Positions 7,607 through 13,702 of a stretch of DNA of 15,235 nucleotides are shown piece by piece. Origin of the DNA: Lachnospiraceae bacterium UBA1721 (GTDB taxonomy: Bacteria; Bacillota; Clostridia; Lachnospirales; Lachnospiraceae). The notes under the pieces were generated by a model. It was not told where the DNA came from. It worked only from the letters and a program-made list of their open reading frames with translations, and ran no database searches. The translations under genes and the position numbers were made by a program. The DNA is taken from assembly GCA_002317155.1 (NCBI GenBank), contig DCIR01000001.1, positions 1-15,235 on the forward strand, written 5' to 3'. Each line of letters opens with the position of its first letter. Positions within the stretch are counted from its first letter, which is position 1.

Positions 7607-7656
7607 ATTTACAAATTTACACTATTTGACACTTGTAAATATGCAACTGTTATGAT
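7607..7656 (+). promoter_or_regulatory. Promoter of the aldolase gene with overlapping inverted repeat
   Basis: TTGACA (7626-7631) is a perfect -35, and TGTTATGAT (7648-7656) is an extended -10 with hexamer TATGAT. The 19-base spacer is long, and the TGn element probably compensates. An 8-bp perfect inverted repeat, ATTTACAA (7607-7614) and TTGTAAAT (7633-7640), brackets the -35, and an extra TTTACA lies at 7616-7621. This is an operator-like layout, with half-sites similar to the palindrome at 2057-2070. Confidence 0.65.
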
Positions 7657-7673
7657 ATAGTTTATCAACGTCA

Positions 7674-7711
7674 ACACTTTAGTGCTTCAACGCGTGTGCG
7701 CGACAAAGTGT
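7674..7711 (+). promoter_or_regulatory. Nested hairpin in the 5' leader of the aldolase gene
   Basis: ACACTTT (7674-7680) pairs with AAAGTGT (7705-7711), and inside it CGCG (7691-7694) pairs with CGCG (7699-7702) around TGTG. A competing short pairing, CACT (7675-7678) with AGTG (7681-7684), shares bases with the outer stem. The leader runs from about 7663 to the AUG at 7764. The AGGAG ribosome site (7751-7755) lies well downstream and is not in the stem. It could be an RNA-level control element or a DNA operator; no known riboswitch is recognised. Confidence 0.4.
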
Positions 7712-7763
7712 AAAAGCGTAGACTTAATTTTTGAAGATGTAATTTTATTGAGGAGTAATTATC

Positions 7764-8738
7764 ATGAAAGAAATTTCTAAACTTCTGGACTATCGTCCTG
7801 AAATCAAAGTACTTGATGCAACCATCAGAGACGGAGGTCTCGTTAATGACTTTTACTTTACCGATGAGTTTGTAAAGGAACTCTATCTGACCAACGTTAA
7901 GGCCGGAGTAGATTATATGGAGTTTGGTTATCGTGCATCTAAGGAAATGTTTGACGAAACCAAGTTCGGTAAGTGGAAGTTTGCTACTGATGAAGATATT
8001 CGCGCTATAGTTGGAGAGAACAACACTGATCTTAAGATTTCTATTATGGCAGACGTTGGACGCTGCGATTTCAGAAATGATATCAAGCCCAGAAGCGAAA
8101 GCCCTGTAGATATGATTCGTGTAGCCTGCTATATTCACCAGATTCCTGCAGCTATCGAGATGATCGAGGATGCTCATGCTAAGGGATATGAGACTACCTG
8201 TAACATTATGGCTATTTCTACCAGTGGGGAGCAGGATTGGAGAGCAGCTCTTGATATGGTTGCTCAGTCATCTGTAGACTGCATTTACATCGTAGACAGC
8301 TATGGTTCACTTTATCCCGAGCAGATCGCCAGAATTTGCGAGCTTTACAATGAGTATGCTTTCAAGTATGGTAAGCAGACCGGTATGCATGCTCACAACA
8401 ATCAGCAGCTTGCATTTGCTAATACCATCGAAGCTGTTGGTGACGGCGTAAACTATCTTGACGCTACCTACGGATGCCTCGGAAGAGGAGCAGGTAACTG
8501 TGCTATGGAGCTTCTTATTGGCTTCCTTAAGAATCCTAAGTACAATATTTATCCTGTACTTCAGTTCCTTGAGAAGTATATCGAGCCTCTTAAGAAGGAA
8601 GGACTTATCTGGGGATATGATGTACCTTACTTTGTAACCGGTCTTCTCAATCAGCATCCCAGAACTGCAATTGCATTTACCGGTGAGAAGAGAACCGATT
8701 ACACTGAGTTCTATGATCTGATGACTGTTAAAGATTGA
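7764..8738 (+). CDS. DRE-TIM metallolyase / HMGL-like aldolase domain protein
   Basis: The 324-residue TIM-barrel protein belongs to the superfamily of isopropylmalate/homocitrate synthases and 4-hydroxy-2-oxovalerate aldolase. DATIRDGG (18-25) carries the metal ligand D23, MHAHNN supplies H209 and H211, and GCLGRGAGN is the typical glycine-rich segment near the active-site mouth. It lacks the long C-terminal regulatory domain of leucine-pathway isopropylmalate synthase, and the HAHNN motif is closer to the aldolase branch. The reaction is expected to be divalent-metal-dependent C-C bond formation or cleavage with a 2-oxo acid; the actual substrate cannot be read from sequence. AGGAG stands 8 bases before the ATG. 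It is monocistronic with its own promoter and terminator. No dehydrogenase of the meta-cleavage pathway is adjacent, arguing against a simple DmpG role. Confidence 0.85.
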   Translation: MKEISKLLDYRPEIKVLDATIRDGGLVNDFYFTDEFVKELYLTNVKAGVDYMEFGYRASKEMFDETKFGKWKFATDEDIRAIVGENNTDLKISIMADVGRCDFRNDIKPRSESPVDMIRVACYIHQIPAAIEMIEDAHAKGYETTCNIMAISTSGEQDWRAALDMVAQSSVDCIYIVDSYGSLYPEQIARICELYNEYAFKYGKQTGMHAHNNQQLAFANTIEAVGDGVNYLDATYGCLGRGAGNCAMELLIGFLKNPKYNIYPVLQFLEKYIEPLKKEGLIWGYDVPYFVTGLLNQHPRTAIAFTGEKRTDYTEFYDLMTVKD

Positions 8739-8808
8739 AAGAAGCGAAAAAGCAGAAGACAGACTAAGTCAAATAGAACGAAAAAGAATAAATAAAAAAT
8801 AATAAAAT

Positions 8809-8841
8809 AAACGGGTGATGATTAAGTTCATCGCCCGTTTT
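8809..8841. terminator. Bidirectional intrinsic terminator between convergent genes
   Basis: ACGGGTGATGA (8811-8821) pairs with TCATCGCCCGT (8828-8838) with one G-U pair and a 6-base loop. A-rich sequence on the left and TTTT on the right allow it to act in both directions, serving the aldolase gene (plus) and the VanZ gene (minus). Confidence 0.92.
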
Positions 8842-8852
8842 GTTGTGTAAAT

Positions 8853-9452
8853 TTATCTGTTGGATTTTGTTGTGTGGTTTTTACTTATTTTGTGTGTGGT
8901 GCGTATTTTCTTGATGATAAATGTGACGAGTAAAAGAAATAGAATCCCGAAGGCTGAGCCCGATGTGTCAATCAACACGTCACCGACTGAAGCGTATCGC
9001 CCTTCCACGAAGTGCTGGTGAATCTCATCAGTGATTGAATACAGACAGCACCATGCGACGGGAAGCAGAAAATTCCATGCCAGATGTACGAATTTTTGGG
9101 CTTTCGGAAGCATATCGCTCGAAGATGGCTTCCTTATTATTCCCGAAAGACTTATGTTTAAGACTAACCAGCTCAGAAAGCCAAGGAGAGCATACTCTAA
9201 AAAGTGAGCGGATTTTCTTACAAAGTGGTCAACGGCTTCGACATAGTATTCCTTGACGGCTTGAGTAAAGGTCTTAAAGTCTTTGATTACGATTCGACAT
9301 ATCACTTCACCGACAACATGAGACTGGTTGGTGGAATCCACTGCCGGCTTGGAAGAAAACCATGCAATCAGAATCATCAGAGCAATCCATGCAAGCAATA
9401 TTAAGATTTTACCGACGTTGATTAGTCTTTTGCGTGTAGTATCAGTGCGCAT
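8853..9452 (-). CDS. VanZ-family membrane protein
   Basis: This 199-residue membrane protein has about four helices: residues about 13-33, 75-100, 120-142 and 160-180. It carries the conserved VanZ-like segments RKSAHFLEYALLGFL and YSITDEIHQHFVEGRYASVGD. The family takes its name from a protein giving low-level teicoplanin resistance; most members, including ones far from van clusters, have no proven function but are tied to the cell envelope. A resistance phenotype should not be assumed. The C-terminus is rich in Lys, His and Asn. Ribosome site AGGAGA lies 13 bases before the ATG, rather far. It is monocistronic on the minus strand, convergent with the aldolase gene and divergent from the glycosyltransferase operon. 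Confidence 0.88.
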   Translation of the reverse strand: MRTDTTRKRLINVGKILILLAWIALMILIAWFSSKPAVDSTNQSHVVGEVICRIVIKDFKTFTQAVKEYYVEAVDHFVRKSAHFLEYALLGFLSWLVLNISLSGIIRKPSSSDMLPKAQKFVHLAWNFLLPVAWCCLYSITDEIHQHFVEGRYASVGDVLIDTSGSAFGILFLLLVTFIIKKIRTTHKISKNHTTKSNR

Positions 9453-9526
9453 CTGACAGATAAGGTCTCCTTTATTTTCATACTATTGGTAAATAACTGT
9501 TTGCTTTGTGAAAACAGATATTGTGT

Positions 9527-9535
9527 ATTATAGCA
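9527..9535 (-). promoter_or_regulatory. Extended -10 promoter for the VanZ gene
   Basis: On the minus strand positions 9535-9527 read TGCTATAAT, a consensus -10 with TGn extension. No good -35 is present at 17 bases. The start of transcription would be near 9520, about 70 bases upstream of the VanZ ATG. Confidence 0.55.
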
Positions 9536-9570
9536 TCGCTTCAGGTAAAGGAACAGAACATTTAATATGA

Positions 9571-9599
9571 TATACAATAATTGCAGCATGTGTTATAAT
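9571..9599 (+). promoter_or_regulatory. Promoter of the glycosyltransferase operon
   Basis: TATACA (9571-9576) and a TATAAT -10 (9594-9599) are 17 bases apart, and TGT at 9591-9593 adds the TGn extension. It is divergent from the VanZ promoter in a 198-bp gap. A GGAG ribosome site near 9641 serves the ATG at 9651. Confidence 0.65.
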
Positions 9600-9650
9600 C
9601 AATACTAATTATGGGTTTTTATGCCTTTTATATAATATACGGAGATAAAA

Positions 9651-10736
9651 ATGAACGTTACAATAGTTTTGCCATCGCTTGATCCGGATGAAAAACTTAA
9701 TCTGGTAGTTGATGGTTTGATAGAAAAAGGGTTTAAGGATATTGTCATAGTAAATGACGGAAGTCATGATGATCATCTTGAACCGTTCAGAAAAGCAGCT
9801 GAGCATCCGGAAGTTACGGTGCTGGTGCATGAGGTGAATAAGGGAAAAGGACGTGGTCTGAAAACTGCGTTTCAGTATGTGCTTGAAAATCGTCCCGATT
9901 CAATTGGTGTTATTACCGTTGATGGTGATAACCAGCATACTCCCAAGGATATACTTAAGTGCGCTGAGAGAATGCTTGCCGAGAAGGACAAGGTTGTCCT
10001 CGGATGCCGTGATTTCGATGAGGAAAATGTACCTCCCAAGAGTAGATTCGGTAATAAGACAACCAGCAGAGTATTCAGAATTTTCTGCGGAATGAAGATA
10101 TCTGATACTCAGACCGGACTTCGTGCGATTCCAAGACAGTATTTGGAGCTTCTTGTCAAAACCAAGGGTGAGAGATTCGAGTACGAAACAGAGATGTTTT
10201 TTGCACTGCATAAGGCAAAAATCGATTGGGTTGAAGAGAAGATTGAGACTGTTTATATTGAGGAAAATGCTTCGACACACTTTAATCCTTTCTTGGATTC
10301 GATAAAGATTTACAGGATTATTCTTAAGTTTATTTTCAAGTACACACTGAGCTCACTTGTATGCTGTGTACTTGACATTGGTTTATATTCACTTCTTATT
10401 GCACTGAGTCAGGGAAGTGTAAATGATGGCGCGATGTCACTTAAAGTGCAGATGCTTGGGGCGACTATTATCGCGAGAGTTATTTCATCGATTGTAAACT
10501 ATGTGTTGAATCAGAAGGCTGTATTCCAGTCTGATGCTTCAATGAAAAAAACAGCTTGGAAATACTACCTGTTGGCATGCGTTCAGGCTGGACTTGCATA
10601 CGCCGGAGTATATCTGATTGCATTGTTCTTTGGATCTGAGACTATTGTGGCTAAGTTTATTGCTAAGCCGGTAGTAGATGTAATTCTTTTCCTTGGAAGC
10701 TATCAGATTCAGCAAAGATGGGTATTCAGAGGATAA
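9651..10736 (+). CDS. GT2 glycosyltransferase fused to GtrA-like membrane domain
   Basis: The protein has 361 residues. Residues 1-220 form a family 2 glycosyltransferase of the dolichol-phosphate/polyprenyl-phosphate type: VIVNDGS (32-38) contacts the nucleotide sugar and VDGDNQH holds the DGD metal site (D91, D93). GLRAIPRQ and RFEYETEMF are further family segments. Residues about 222-360 form a GtrA-like domain with four membrane helices. Such proteins load a sugar from a nucleotide donor onto undecaprenyl phosphate at the inner face, and GtrA-like parts are thought to help the lipid-linked sugar cross the membrane. It is first in an operon with the phosphodiester glycosidase (62-bp gap, no terminator). 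That context suggests tailoring or building of a surface glycopolymer; sugar and acceptor are unknown. Confidence 0.93.
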   Translation: MNVTIVLPSLDPDEKLNLVVDGLIEKGFKDIVIVNDGSHDDHLEPFRKAAEHPEVTVLVHEVNKGKGRGLKTAFQYVLENRPDSIGVITVDGDNQHTPKDILKCAERMLAEKDKVVLGCRDFDEENVPPKSRFGNKTTSRVFRIFCGMKISDTQTGLRAIPRQYLELLVKTKGERFEYETEMFFALHKAKIDWVEEKIETVYIEENASTHFNPFLDSIKIYRIILKFIFKYTLSSLVCCVLDIGLYSLLIALSQGSVNDGAMSLKVQMLGATIIARVISSIVNYVLNQKAVFQSDASMKKTAWKYYLLACVQAGLAYAGVYLIALFFGSETIVAKFIAKPVVDVILFLGSYQIQQRWVFRG

Positions 10737-10798
10737 ATTATTGCTTCTGCCGGTTAGCACGGTGGAGCATGAGATATTGATAAAGATGTGAGGAATTT

Positions 10799-12382
10799 AT
10801 GAGCAAAGAAGGATATTACGATGATAATGGCAACTACATCGGCGGCTTCTATGATGAAGACGGTAATTATGTAGAAGGCTATTATGACGAATATGGAAGC
10901 TATGCGCTTGCGTATTATGACGAGAAGGGTAACTATCTCGGTGGCGGCTATTATAATGAGCGCGGCGAGTATGTAGAGTACGCATATGAGATTGAGGAAT
11001 CCGTACAGTCTGCAGAACCTGTAAAGGCTGCGGCGCCTGTTAAGGAAATCATAGATGATTCTGAAGGTGAGTATAACATTGACGACGATGATGACCTGAC
11101 CTATGAGAACCTGGATGCTTTTGCGTTCTCGGGAAGCAGCGGATATTCAAGTAGTAAGTCCGGTTCGGGAAAAAACAAGACTTCCAAAGAGCTTGACAAC
11201 AGCATGATTAACAGAAGAAGCAGTGCTTCACGTTCCGGAAGAGTGGATGCAAGCAGCTCATCCAGAAGTGAGAAGTCCGGCAGTACCGGTAAGAGAAGAA
11301 AGAAGAAGCTTACTGTAGGTAAAGTTATCTTAAGAGCGGTTATTGCTCTTTTAGTATTTGTACTTATCACAGTAGGTGGTTTGTATTTTACAATCCTTAC
11401 TATAGTAAAAGGACCCAGTGAGGCAGCTAAGAATCTGTTCGTATCAACAATTCAGGAAACAGGACAGATGAAATTTGTAAACAAGCTGTTCTTTAGTGAG
11501 GATGAGATTGTTGCAATTACCGGACAGAACAGTATGGGTACTCTTGATGAAGAGCTTGATACCGGTCTCATTACTATCGGTGGTGGCAGCAGTGAAGATG
11601 GCAGCGATGCCGGAGACAGCAGCTTTGATATCAACGGATTTGAACTTATCGAGCTGACCGGACGTACATACTATGCCAAGATGATGATTATCAACGATCC
11701 TTCAAGAGTTAAGCTTTCTACCATTTATAACGGAAGCTGGCCTGAATACGGACAGTGTCTTGATGAGTTTGTAGAGAATGGCAATTATCTTGCCGGAGTA
11801 AATGGCGGTGAGTATCAGTCAGACAGTAATAAGGGCGGACATCCCAAGGGAATCGTTGTTTGTGATGGAGAAATACAGTACAACAATCCTCAGGCAGGTG
11901 ACGTTCTTATCGGATTTAATACTGACAATATTTTGATTATCAGAGATGTAGGAAATCTTTCTGCAGCAGAAGCTAAGTCTCTTGTTGAAGAGCTTCAGAT
12001 TCGTGACTGCGTAACCTTTAAGGATATTGCAGATGGAGATGATAACCATTTTGCAAAGCTTATTATCAACGGAGAGTCTATTCCTCTTAGCGGTAGCGGA
12101 TCAGGTGCAAACCCCAGAACTGTTATCGGACAGAAGGCTGATGGAACCGTACTTATTCTGGTAACTGATGGCAGAGGCGCGAGCGGACATCTCGGTGCGA
12201 CTGCAGCTGACCTTGTATCAATCATGCAGGAATACGGTGCAGTTAATGCTGCTAACATGGACGGTGGTAGCTCTTCTTCAATGTATTATGATGGCAACTA
12301 CGAAATGACTTCAGTAACTCTTTACTATGCGAACTCTTCATGGAGACTTCCGCTTGCATTCGTAGTAGAAAGGAGGGACTGA
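10799..12382 (+). CDS. Membrane-anchored phosphodiester glycosidase with N-terminal YYDxxGxY repeats
   Basis: The protein has 527 residues. Residues 6-61 hold five tandem YYDxxGxY repeats; residues about 65-170 are an acidic then Ser/Lys-rich disordered linker ending in a basic KRRKKK cluster; residues about 176-203 form a single membrane helix. By the positive-inside rule the repeats are cytoplasmic and the rest extracellular. Residues about 285-525 form the phosphodiester glycosidase (NAGPA-like) domain: GVNGGEY (333-339), a GANPRTVIGQ segment, TDGRG and NMDGGSSSS (486-494). Bacterial members cleave or process sugar phosphodiesters and often sit with exopolysaccharide genes. Ribosome site GAGGAA precedes the ATG. 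The gene ends in AGGAGG and a TGA 3 bases before the next ATG, so the two are tightly coupled. It presumably works on the polymer made with the upstream glycosyltransferase. Confidence 0.9.
   Translation: MSKEGYYDDNGNYIGGFYDEDGNYVEGYYDEYGSYALAYYDEKGNYLGGGYYNERGEYVEYAYEIEESVQSAEPVKAAAPVKEIIDDSEGEYNIDDDDDLTYENLDAFAFSGSSGYSSSKSGSGKNKTSKELDNSMINRRSSASRSGRVDASSSSRSEKSGSTGKRRKKKLTVGKVILRAVIALLVFVLITVGGLYFTILTIVKGPSEAAKNLFVSTIQETGQMKFVNKLFFSEDEIVAITGQNSMGTLDEELDTGLITIGGGSSEDGSDAGDSSFDINGFELIELTGRTYYAKMMIINDPSRVKLSTIYNGSWPEYGQCLDEFVENGNYLAGVNGGEYQSDSNKGGHPKGIVVCDGEIQYNNPQAGDVLIGFNTDNILIIRDVGNLSAAEAKSLVEELQIRDCVTFKDIADGDDNHFAKLIINGESIPLSGSGSGANPRTVIGQKADGTVLILVTDGRGASGHLGATAADLVSIMQEYGAVNAANMDGGSSSSMYYDGNYEMTSVTLYYANSSWRLPLAFVVERRD
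10814..10981 (+). repeat. Five in-frame 11-12 residue coding repeats (YYDxxGxYxxx)
   Basis: Repeat units correspond to residues 6-16, 17-27, 28-38, 39-50 and 51-61 of the glycosidase, each with (Y/F/G)Y(D/N)-x-x-G-x-Y. The DNA copies have diverged, so the array is conserved as protein rather than recently amplified. Predicted to lie on the cytoplasmic side. Confidence 0.85.
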
Positions 12383-12385
12383 TAA

Positions 12386-13498
12386 ATGAGTGAGTCAAGA
12401 ACTAAAATATCGCCCTTCTGGATTGTGCTTGGAATTTTTGCTGTAGCATATATTATTTTCTGGGTTATATTTATTAACACAGTTATTGTTAAAGATCTTA
12501 ATATTTATAATGAATCTCAGCCCGAGGTTGTGATGGAGGAGGTTGTTGCCAAAATCGCTGCCGGAGATATCAGCGCAATGGATTTTGCTAGCTCAGGATC
12601 AAGATTTGAGGATGGAAACATCTACAGAGATACTTTTGCTGCAAATATTCAGGGTAAGGCTATTTCTTTCCGTGAGAATGAAAAGAGCTATGATGCGCAG
12701 GCACCTATTTATGATATTCTTGCAGATGGCGAGGTGATTGCTACCAGTAAGCTGGTTGTGGCTACTTCTGAACCTCTGATGATGATTCTTGCCAAGACTA
12801 CTTGGAATGTTGAATCCATAACTCCTATATACGAGATGGGAAATGAGGGAGTAATCATCGAGATCCCCAACAGTTATACTGCGTATGTTAACGGTGTGCA
12901 GGTTGATGACAGAGAATTTGTTGAGAGTATTGATTACAGTGAATTTGTATATGCGAAGGAATATGTAGAGGTTCCTACTAAATCAAAGTACGAGATAACC
13001 GGACTTATGACCAAGCCCAGTGTTAAAATCTGTGACGCTAACGGCAATGAAGTTTCATTTGAAGAAAATGGAGCTAAGTACACCGCAGGATTTGTAGCTA
13101 CTCAGATTTCAGATGATATGGCTGCATATGTACTTAACAATGCCAAGGTTTACTCAAACTTCTTCTCAAGAGATTTGCCTGGATGTGATAATTCAATCAA
13201 CGGCATCAGATATATGTTCCCTGCTGATTCGGATTATCTTACTCTTGCAGAAAATTATCGTCTCCATGATATGTGGATGTACAGCGGACACGGAACACCT
13301 ACATTCTCTAATGAAGCGGTAACTGAGTATATTCAGTACAGCGATGTCTTCTTCCAGGTTAATGTATATTTTGACAAATCAATGACATTAACAAGAACCG
13401 GAGATGTGAGGGTAGATACCACAAACAGCACATATTATTATGTTTACATTGATGGTGCGTGGGTTATTGCTGATATGATCAGTATTATTGCCGAGTAA
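12386..13498 (+). CDS. Bitopic extracytoplasmic protein of unknown function
   Basis: The protein has 370 residues. A short cytoplasmic tail and one membrane helix (about residues 11-33, ending FWVIFINTVIV) are followed by an extracellular part of about 335 residues. I do not recognise a named family. The part from about 45-155 and the C-terminal part (about 255-368) both look like small alpha+beta folds of the NTF2-like or peptidase-propeptide kind, separated by a beta-rich segment (about 158-245, YTAYVNGVQVDD). That architecture is a guess from residue pattern. AGGAGG lies inside the end of the glycosidase gene, which stops 3 bases upstream, so translation is coupled and the two products may form a complex. 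No terminator follows directly; the first strong hairpin is at 13660. Confidence 0.8.
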   Translation: MSESRTKISPFWIVLGIFAVAYIIFWVIFINTVIVKDLNIYNESQPEVVMEEVVAKIAAGDISAMDFASSGSRFEDGNIYRDTFAANIQGKAISFRENEKSYDAQAPIYDILADGEVIATSKLVVATSEPLMMILAKTTWNVESITPIYEMGNEGVIIEIPNSYTAYVNGVQVDDREFVESIDYSEFVYAKEYVEVPTKSKYEITGLMTKPSVKICDANGNEVSFEENGAKYTAGFVATQISDDMAAYVLNNAKVYSNFFSRDLPGCDNSINGIRYMFPADSDYLTLAENYRLHDMWMYSGHGTPTFSNEAVTEYIQYSDVFFQVNVYFDKSMTLTRTGDVRVDTTNSTYYYVYIDGAWVIADMISIIAE

Positions 13499-13608
13499 CC
13501 TGATGATGAAGAACATCCGACGGAAGTAGAGCAATAAAAGATATTAAAATTTGGTTAAATATCATATAAAAGTTGATTTCGGTGGAAAAAGTATGATATA
13601 TTACATTT

Positions 13609-13625
13609 CGTAACAAAGTTGTAAC
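13609..13625 (+). promoter_or_regulatory. WalR-like box upstream of the NlpC/P60 gene
   Basis: CGTAACAAAGTTGTAAC fits the WalR (YycF) consensus TGTWAH-N5-TGTWAH with one mismatch, in the first base. WalRK controls peptidoglycan hydrolase genes in Firmicutes, and the gene just downstream is such a hydrolase. The box ends 15 bases before the candidate -10, a position suitable for activation. The 204-bp gap 13499-13702 otherwise holds the promoter and hairpin described separately. Confidence 0.45.
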
Positions 13626-13627
13626 AT

Positions 13628-13645
13628 TTGTAATATATTTACAAT
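13628..13645 (+). promoter_or_regulatory. Candidate -10 with overlapping inverted repeat before NlpC/P60
   Basis: TACAAT (13640-13645) is a plausible -10 hexamer; TTGTAA at 13619-13624 is a possible -35 but only 15 bases away. TTGTAA (13628-13633) and TTACAA (13639-13644) form an inverted repeat around TATAT that covers the -10. Transcription would start near 13652. Confidence 0.4.
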
Positions 13646-13659
13646 ATTCTACCGCTGAG

Positions 13660-13702
13660 GCGATGATTCCGCCGTATATACAGCGGAGTCGTCGCTTTTT
13701 TT
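13660..13702 (+). terminator. Terminator-like hairpin whose T-run touches the NlpC/P60 start codon
   Basis: GCGATGATTCCGC (13660-13672) pairs over 13 positions (two G-U) with GCGGAGTCGTCGC (13683-13695), followed by seven T (13696-13702) and then the ATG at 13703. CCGCTG (13652-13657) can instead pair with CAGCGG (13681-13686), a possible competing stem. The only ribosome-site-like sequence, GGAG (13685-13688), lies inside the 3' arm. It may terminate the upstream operon, attenuate the hydrolase gene, or both. Confidence 0.75.

Noticed and set aside
7671..8177. 168-codon minus-strand open frame over the aldolase start
   Set aside because: Antisense to the conserved DATIRDGG region; no family features.
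8853..9452. VanZ gene as a glycopeptide resistance determinant
   Set aside because: No vanA/B-type ligase, vanH, vanX or VanRS is present, and VanZ-like proteins are common in susceptible Firmicutes.
13499..13702. c-di-AMP (ydaO-type) riboswitch before the NlpC/P60 gene
   Set aside because: This class often precedes wall hydrolases, but the gap lacks its conserved core, and the transcribed part before the start codon is too short if the -10 at 13640 is used.
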